From an uncultured Lentisphaeria bacterium (GTDB taxonomy: Bacteria > Verrucomicrobiota > Lentisphaeria > Victivallales > Victivallaceae), in contig CAIKZE010000466.1 in assembly GCA_903831825.1 (NCBI GenBank), positions 1-36,172 of the forward strand: a stretch of 36,172 bases of DNA, written 5' to 3'. The notes below the pieces were generated by a model. The model was not told where the DNA came from. It ran no database searches and worked only from the letters and a program-made list of their open reading frames with translations. Shown piece after piece: positions 31,798 to 36,172 of the stretch. Each line of letters begins with the position of its first letter. Position 1 is the stretch's first letter. A program made the translations under genes and the position numbers.

Positions 31798-33255
31798 TCA
31801 ATTTGACATTGATGACGGAAGGTTTACTTTTTTGTTTTTTGCCAGCAGCGCCGCCGGAATGAATTTTTTAACCAGCAGCGGATTTACCCTGAACTTGATA
31901 TTGATGCGGTTGTCTTTCATGTCCGCCGTGACGGCTGACGGAACCGGTTCCTTGTCGTGCTGGATGAATATCTGTATTGGATTGTCCTGTTTTTCCAGCG
32001 TCAGCAGATTTTCCGGCATTTCAGATTCCTTCAGCAATTCCAATGCTCTTTTTTCGTCAATATCGCCGCTGACTACGGCAATGGTATCATAATACAGTTT
32101 GCAGTAAATGGCCGGATGCTTTCCGGCGTTATATTCTTTTATGCAATATGTTTCTTCGGCCAAAGGCTTTATCCCTTCGATATTAAACGTCTTTTTCAGG
32201 AAGGAAATTTTTTCCGTCCGGCTTTCCGTTTTCAGAAAGAAAACCGGCTTTCCATTTTCCAGATCCGTGTAATAGCTGAGCCGGTTATCGATGGAGGCGG
32301 TAATTACCGCCAGCAGACTTTTAATGCCTGATTCCAGTTGCGGATCATTCTGGTATTCGAAAAGCAATCCCGGAAGCCGGCGGATCATATCCGGCGCGGA
32401 CTCCATATCCACCGACGCCGTTATCGCTTTGTTTTTTAACACGGGCATCAATTGGACTTTGTTCAGCCCCTGCTTGGAAATAAATTCCGACAAGTCGGAA
32501 CCGGGAGCCGGTTCCACTGTAATTTGGACGTCTATATAGTCCGGCAAGACATTAATTTTGACGGTCATTTTACCGATCTGGCTGATTAACTTTTCGATTT
32601 CTTCCGCGGTTTGCTTCATTTTTTCCGCGGAAATTTTGCCGTGATTGTTTTCCAGGTTCTTTAACAGGGCGCTGTCCAGGTATTTATTTTTGAATTCGCT
32701 GTAATCATCTTTGCAGCCGCTCAGATACTTGGTTACGTCTAAAGTCATCAGCACGGTGGAAAGGTTGTCGTCTTTTACCGGCGCGATTAAGGGCGGCAAA
32801 GTATTAATGGAATTCAGCAGGGGATTGGAATAACTCAGGCCCACCCGGGTCCCCAGTTTTTTGACGAAAGCTTCATGTCCCAGAAATTTTACCGTTTCCG
32901 GCAGTTTCTGGTTCGGATTGCCGCCGACCGCCGCAACCCACATAAATTTATCCTCTTTGGAATAAATGAATACGGATACCGGGGCGGAAAAATCCAGCGC
33001 CTGATATTCCGGATTCAGCGTAAGCGCGATGATGCCGAGAAACGGCAGCGCTTGAAGATCGGGCGCGATCTTTCCGGCCAGCTTGCTGGCATTGTTTGCA
33101 AAATCCGTTAATGATATGATCTCCATTCTGCCGATCGGTTCCGGGTTTAACGCCGCAACTGTAACCGGCGCGAATAATGTCAAAAGCAAAATTGCTGACG
33201 CCGCTAAAAACATTTTTCTGCCGCTGCAACTTCGATCCGTCATTTTGTTTTTCAT
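31798..33255 (-). CDS. exported protein of unknown function (485 aa)
   Basis: I do not recognise a family. A basic start and a hydrophobic segment (MFLAASAILLLTLFAPVTVAA, residues about 15-35) indicate export. The rest alternates beta-rich stretches (APVSVFIYSKEDKFMWVAAVGG) with helical segments such as AEKMKQTAEEIEKLISQIGK (about 207-226). Two similar halves may exist: both contain a statement of a value domain followed by VSGDIDEKRALELLKESE-like helices. Proteins of this kind occur in Planctomycetes and related groups as secreted proteins with no known role. GAGAT precedes the ATG. It stands alone on the minus strand. Confidence 0.75.
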   Translation of the reverse strand: MKNKMTDRSCSGRKMFLAASAILLLTLFAPVTVAALNPEPIGRMEIISLTDFANNASKLAGKIAPDLQALPFLGIIALTLNPEYQALDFSAPVSVFIYSKEDKFMWVAAVGGNPNQKLPETVKFLGHEAFVKKLGTRVGLSYSNPLLNSINTLPPLIAPVKDDNLSTVLMTLDVTKYLSGCKDDYSEFKNKYLDSALLKNLENNHGKISAEKMKQTAEEIEKLISQIGKMTVKINVLPDYIDVQITVEPAPGSDLSEFISKQGLNKVQLMPVLKNKAITASVDMESAPDMIRRLPGLLFEYQNDPQLESGIKSLLAVITASIDNRLSYYTDLENGKPVFFLKTESRTEKISFLKKTFNIEGIKPLAEETYCIKEYNAGKHPAIYCKLYYDTIAVVSGDIDEKRALELLKESEMPENLLTLEKQDNPIQIFIQHDKEPVPSAVTADMKDNRINIKFRVNPLLVKKFIPAALLAKNKKVNLPSSMSN

Positions 33256-33356
33256 TTTAATCTCTTTAGGGTCTTTGTTTTATTTTTCTACGTTTTAAAC
33301 GTTTGTAAAATTGTCATATTAAACGGCCTGTTTATCAAGTAGTTGCGTTAACGGAG

Positions 33357-33409
33357 GGTCACGCTCCATCGTGACCGGACTCGAAAGAAGGTTGTGACGG
33401 AGCACAACC
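33357..33409. repeat. two hairpins of a palindromic repeat family
   Basis: GGTCACG / CGTGACC (33357-33376) and GGTTGTG / CACAACC (33390-33409), both with 7-bp perfect stems and six-base loops. The second is the reverse-complement form of the first: loops CTCCAT and ACGGAG. A third copy is at 36143-36162. A related GGTTG...CAACC arrangement follows at 33418-33437. Confidence 0.65.
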
Positions 33410-33504
33410 CTCCATTGGGTTGTCCGCCATAGCAACCATTCCCCGTTTTTTGAATTTTCGGTTCCCCATTCTGACTCCCGACTCCTGGCTTCTGCCTTTG
33501 CGGA

Positions 33505-35172
33505 TCAGGCGCTTATAACCGTCGCTATTAATTCTTTCGCATGTGCGGCGGCGGCTTTTCCGCCGCCCAGCATCCGTCCGATTTCTTTAACCTTTGCCTC
33601 ATGGTCAAGCCGGGCGATTCTGGAGCAGGTGCGGTTGCCGACAACCTCTTTCTGCACCATATAATGCGCGTCCGACTGGGCCGCCACCTGGGCCAGATGG
33701 GAAATGCACAACACCTGGTGCTTCCGTCCCAGGGCTTTCAGTTCGATCCCCACCTGATTGGCGGTTTCCCCGCCGATGTTTACGTCTATCTCGTCGAAAA
33801 CCAGTATCGGGAGCGAATCGGCGTCAGCCAGAACGGTTTTTAACGCCAGCATGACCCTGGAAATTTCCCCGCTGCTGGCGATATTGCGCAACGGCTGAAG
33901 TTCTTCCCCGGGGTTTGCGGAGAACATGAAATCAATTTTGTCCATGCCTTTCTCGCCGGGCTCGGTTTCGGCAAAACTTATGTCCAGCGCGCTGCGCAGG
34001 AAACCCAGCACTTTCAGCTTGTCAACGACTTTCCGGCGGAAAGTTTCCGCGGACTTCTTTCTGGCAGCGGAAAGCGTTTCCGCCGCCTTGCGCAATTTGT
34101 TGAGCAGAGACTGTTCTTCGGCGTCAAGTTCATGACGTTTTTTTGCCGCATTGCTGAACAATTCCAGCCGCAGCCGGGCATTTTCCAGATTTTCAAGCAC
34201 ATTGTCGAGGCTTGGTCCGTACCGCCGTTTCAGCGTCTGAATCGCGCTCAGCCGGGCTTCCAGCTCCATGAATTCCTGTTCGTCCAGTTCGACGCGTCTG
34301 CTGTAATCCTCGATCTGGCCCGCCAGGTCCCGGAGCAATTCACTGATCTGGTCGCAGGCCTGAACCATTTCGCCGCCCTTTTCCGGGTCGCTTTTCTCCA
34401 ACTCATGAATATTGCGGTACACCGTCGCCAGTTGATCGGCTATGGAATTTTCCGACTCGTTCAGTATCTGCACCGACTCCGCGGCGTGTTCCATGATCTG
34501 TTTGGCGTTGGCGGCGACGCGGTGGCGCGCCGAAAGCCGCTCATCTTCGCCCGTTTCCGGCGCGGTGCGTTCAATCTCTTCAATGGTCATCCGCAGATGT
34601 TCCGCTTCCATCGCCGTCGGCAGGTCTTTAAAAATGGTTTCCCGCTTTTCCCGGAGCGCCTTGAGTTCCCCGCAAATCGAGGCGCATTCCCGCAACTGTT
34701 TTTCAAGGTGCGAATAGCGGTCCAGCATATCCAGTTGACAGGACTGCGAAAAGAGCGACTGATGCTCGTTGGCCGCATGCACATCCACCAGCAGTTCGCC
34801 GATGTTTTTCAAGGTTTGCAAAGTCACCGGCGTATCGTTGATCAAGTTTTTCGTCTGGTTCAGGGAAATTACCCGGCGAAGCTGCAATTCGGGGGCCGCT
34901 TCCTCAATCGGGATTTCCGCTTCCGCCAGCAGCGGTTTTAAAATCCGGTAAGTCTCCGCGGAAAGCGAAATACCGGCGGAGACTTCACAGCGTTCCGCGC
35001 CGGAACGGATAACGCCCTTATCGGCCCGTTCGCCGAGCAGCAGGTTAATCGTTCCCAGCAAGACCGACTTGCCGGCGCCGGTTTCTCCGGTGATCACATT
35101 GAACCCGCCGCCGAACTCCACTTCAGAGTGTTCGATCAGGGCCAGATTTTTTATCTTTATCCAGTTAAGCAT
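33505..35172 (-). CDS. recN: DNA repair protein RecN (555 aa)
   Basis: SMC-like ATPase that acts at DNA double-strand breaks. The N-terminal Walker A is VITGETGAGKSVLLG (residues about 26-40), preceded by LNWIKIKNLALIEHSEVEF, the standard start of RecN. The middle 170-380 is a coiled coil. The C-terminal half carries the ABC signature region (NIASSGEISRVMLALK), Walker B LPILVFDEIDVNIGGETA and the H-loop QVLCISHLAQVAAQSD. Length matches the family. It stands alone, divergent from ogt. Confidence 0.95.
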   Translation of the reverse strand: MLNWIKIKNLALIEHSEVEFGGGFNVITGETGAGKSVLLGTINLLLGERADKGVIRSGAERCEVSAGISLSAETYRILKPLLAEAEIPIEEAAPELQLRRVISLNQTKNLINDTPVTLQTLKNIGELLVDVHAANEHQSLFSQSCQLDMLDRYSHLEKQLRECASICGELKALREKRETIFKDLPTAMEAEHLRMTIEEIERTAPETGEDERLSARHRVAANAKQIMEHAAESVQILNESENSIADQLATVYRNIHELEKSDPEKGGEMVQACDQISELLRDLAGQIEDYSRRVELDEQEFMELEARLSAIQTLKRRYGPSLDNVLENLENARLRLELFSNAAKKRHELDAEEQSLLNKLRKAAETLSAARKKSAETFRRKVVDKLKVLGFLRSALDISFAETEPGEKGMDKIDFMFSANPGEELQPLRNIASSGEISRVMLALKTVLADADSLPILVFDEIDVNIGGETANQVGIELKALGRKHQVLCISHLAQVAAQSDAHYMVQKEVVGNRTCSRIARLDHEAKVKEIGRMLGGGKAAAAHAKELIATVISA

Positions 35173-35263
35173 AAGAGCGTTACTACATCTATTAATAAAA
35201 GTGTTTCTAAATATTTGTTTTTACCGAAATCGGGATTAAGATTTATTATTACCCTTATATGAT

Positions 35264-35269
35264 TATAAT
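35264..35269 (+). promoter_or_regulatory. TATAAT box before ogt
   Basis: A perfect -10 hexamer lies 22 bases before the start codon. I do not see a good -35 box at the proper distance, so this is a weak call. Confidence 0.35.
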
Positions 35270-35290
35270 ACAAGCGACGGAGGTAAAAAA

Positions 35291-35830
35291 ATGGACTCCC
35301 CGAAAAGATACAGCACCGGAAACGGAATCTGCATTACCTGTGCCGGAGAAACTAAACTGCAACTGCTCAGAGTCGAACTCGGCTGTTCAACCGGCAAAAA
35401 ACTGCCGCCGCCCGGCTCCCGCGCCGCCGAATTGCTTAGTCTCGTCAAAGACTTTGTTCAAGGCAAACCCACCCACCTGCCGCCGGAAGTGCTTGATCTG
35501 TCGCCATTATCCGATTTCGAGCTTAAAGTTTTACGGACGCTGCATCGCCAGGTCCCGCGCGGCAAAGTTGTCGCTTATGCGACTCTGGCCGCAATGTCCG
35601 GCTCTCCCCGCGCCGCCAGGGCCGTCGGCGGCGTCATGCGCAAAAACCTGTTCCCGCTGTTTTTCCCGTGTCACCGGGTGATCAGGAGCGACGGAGCCCT
35701 CGGCGGTTTCATGGGCGAAAAAGATACTGCCTGTTTCGGCCCGGCGTTAAAAAAACAATTGCTTTTGAATGAAGGCGTCGTATTTCTTCCATCAGGGAAA
35801 GTCGCCGAAGAAAGCATCATCAGACGGTAA
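35291..35830 (+). CDS. ogt: methylated-DNA--protein-cysteine methyltransferase (179 aa)
   Basis: Removes alkyl groups from O6-methylguanine by transferring them to its own cysteine. The active-site motif is PCHRVIRSDGALGGF (residues about 124-138), preceded by the helix-turn-helix and Arg-finger stretch SPRAARAVGGVMRKNLFPLF. GGAGG is seven bases before the ATG. The C-terminal tail after the motif is that of the family. The neighbour recN also belongs to DNA repair, but the two genes are divergent. Confidence 0.94.
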   Translation: MDSPKRYSTGNGICITCAGETKLQLLRVELGCSTGKKLPPPGSRAAELLSLVKDFVQGKPTHLPPEVLDLSPLSDFELKVLRTLHRQVPRGKVVAYATLAAMSGSPRAARAVGGVMRKNLFPLFFPCHRVIRSDGALGGFMGEKDTACFGPALKKQLLLNEGVVFLPSGKVAEESIIRR

Positions 35831-35974
35831 ATCTTTATAGTCCCAATGAACAGCCAGAAGTCAGAATTCAGTAGCCAGAATAAATCAAAGCAAATTGATT
35901 CTGGATCCTTTCTACGCTTCCCGCAGTTGCGGGAGACATCCCCGTCCGAGACGGACGACACTACAACAAAACCC

Positions 35975-36006
35975 ATTTTGGACATCCGATAACCTCATTT
36001 TGGACA
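35975..36006 (-). repeat. TGTCCAAAAT pair, opposite orientation
   Basis: ATTTTGGACA at 35975-35984 and again at 35997-36006, 22 bp start to start. This matches the paired arrangement in the array at 17.9-18.5 kb, read on the other strand. Confidence 0.7.
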
Positions 36007-36142
36007 GTACCTAACCACAGAGACACAGAGGCACAGAGAAATCCGGACTCCGAGTCATTGGAGAGACATTGTGCAGAACTGTTCCGTTGGAGGGTTTATC
36101 CGCCTTTGGAGGGTTGTCCTCCGTGGCAACCGTTCCGATCCC

Positions 36143-36162
36143 GGTTATGACAGAGCATAACC
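36143..36162. repeat. hairpin repeat, third copy
   Basis: GGTTATG / CATAACC with loop ACAGAG. Compared with the two copies at 33.4 kb the stem bases differ but remain paired. Confidence 0.6.
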
Positions 36163-36172
36163 CTCCCAAAAC

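Larger units (their letters stand above)
35831..36172. other. non-coding repeat patch at the window end
   Basis: No gene. It contains, in order: AGCCAGAAGTCAGAATTCAG-type words near 35850, hairpins CCCGC/GCGGG and CGTCCG/CGGACG (about 35928-35957), the inverted decamer pair (35975-36006), the ACCACAGAGACACAG repeat (36012-36040), a reverse copy of the CTCGGAGT module (36047-36069) and the hairpin family member at 36143-36162. Most of these families also occur at 15.3, 17.7-18.5 or 33.4 kb. Confidence 0.6.

Noticed and set aside
34132-34941. 269-residue frame antisense to recN
   Set aside because: A mirror frame of a strongly coding gene, with phenylalanine- and arginine-rich content typical of such shadows.

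Overview
The window looks like a chromosomal segment of a carbohydrate-degrading bacterium of the Lentisphaerota / wider PVC group. I infer this from three pseudopilin-like proteins of the DUF1559 / H-X9-DG type, large multidomain glycoside-hydrolase-like proteins beside them, a LacI-type regulator and many hairpin-rich intergenic repeats. The assignment is by gene style only. No rRNA, tRNA or CRISPR was seen.

Layout. (1) 1-7414: a divergent start of a possible transposase, a small unknown protein, a secreted CBM9-plus-barrel protein, pseudopilin 1, a cytoplasmic GH42-like protein and a creatininase-family amidohydrolase; this reads as a glycan or glycoside uptake and breakdown unit. (2) 7550-7886: a small ferritin-like protein and a strong terminator shared with the facing operon. 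(3) 7911-11209 (-): two tandem secretin-like paralogues without any other secretion gene. (4) 11600-15113: HAD phosphatase and M24 peptidase (-), then plsY-gpsA (+) for phospholipid synthesis. (5) 15673-17334 (-): a DNA methyltransferase fused to a nuclease-like domain. (6) 17341-18619: 1.3 kb of non-coding DNA packed with repeats. (7) 18620-25973: a LacI regulator, a 1230-residue secreted glycosidase-like protein and two near-identical pseudopilins. The regulator's promoter and operator recur in front of both pseudopilins, once with a decayed copy of the regulator's first codons. (8) 25996-30010: MFS sugar-type symporter, then serA, marC-like and pgl. (9) 30011-31775: larC lying exactly between two inverted copies of a 272-bp structured element with terminal inverted repeats. 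(10) 31798-35830: an exported protein of unknown function, recN and ogt, then a second patch of dispersed repeats to the window end.

How it fits together. The LacI protein probably senses a sugar and represses itself and both downstream pseudopilins through the same operator, with the adjacent glycosidase and the MFS symporter as likely functional partners. The housekeeping genes (plsY, gpsA, serA, pgl, recN, ogt) are ordinary. The most unusual content is non-coding: the larC-flanking inverted elements, the copied promoter/operator cassettes, a decamer that recurs in pairs 22 bp apart, and a hairpin family with compensatory stem changes.
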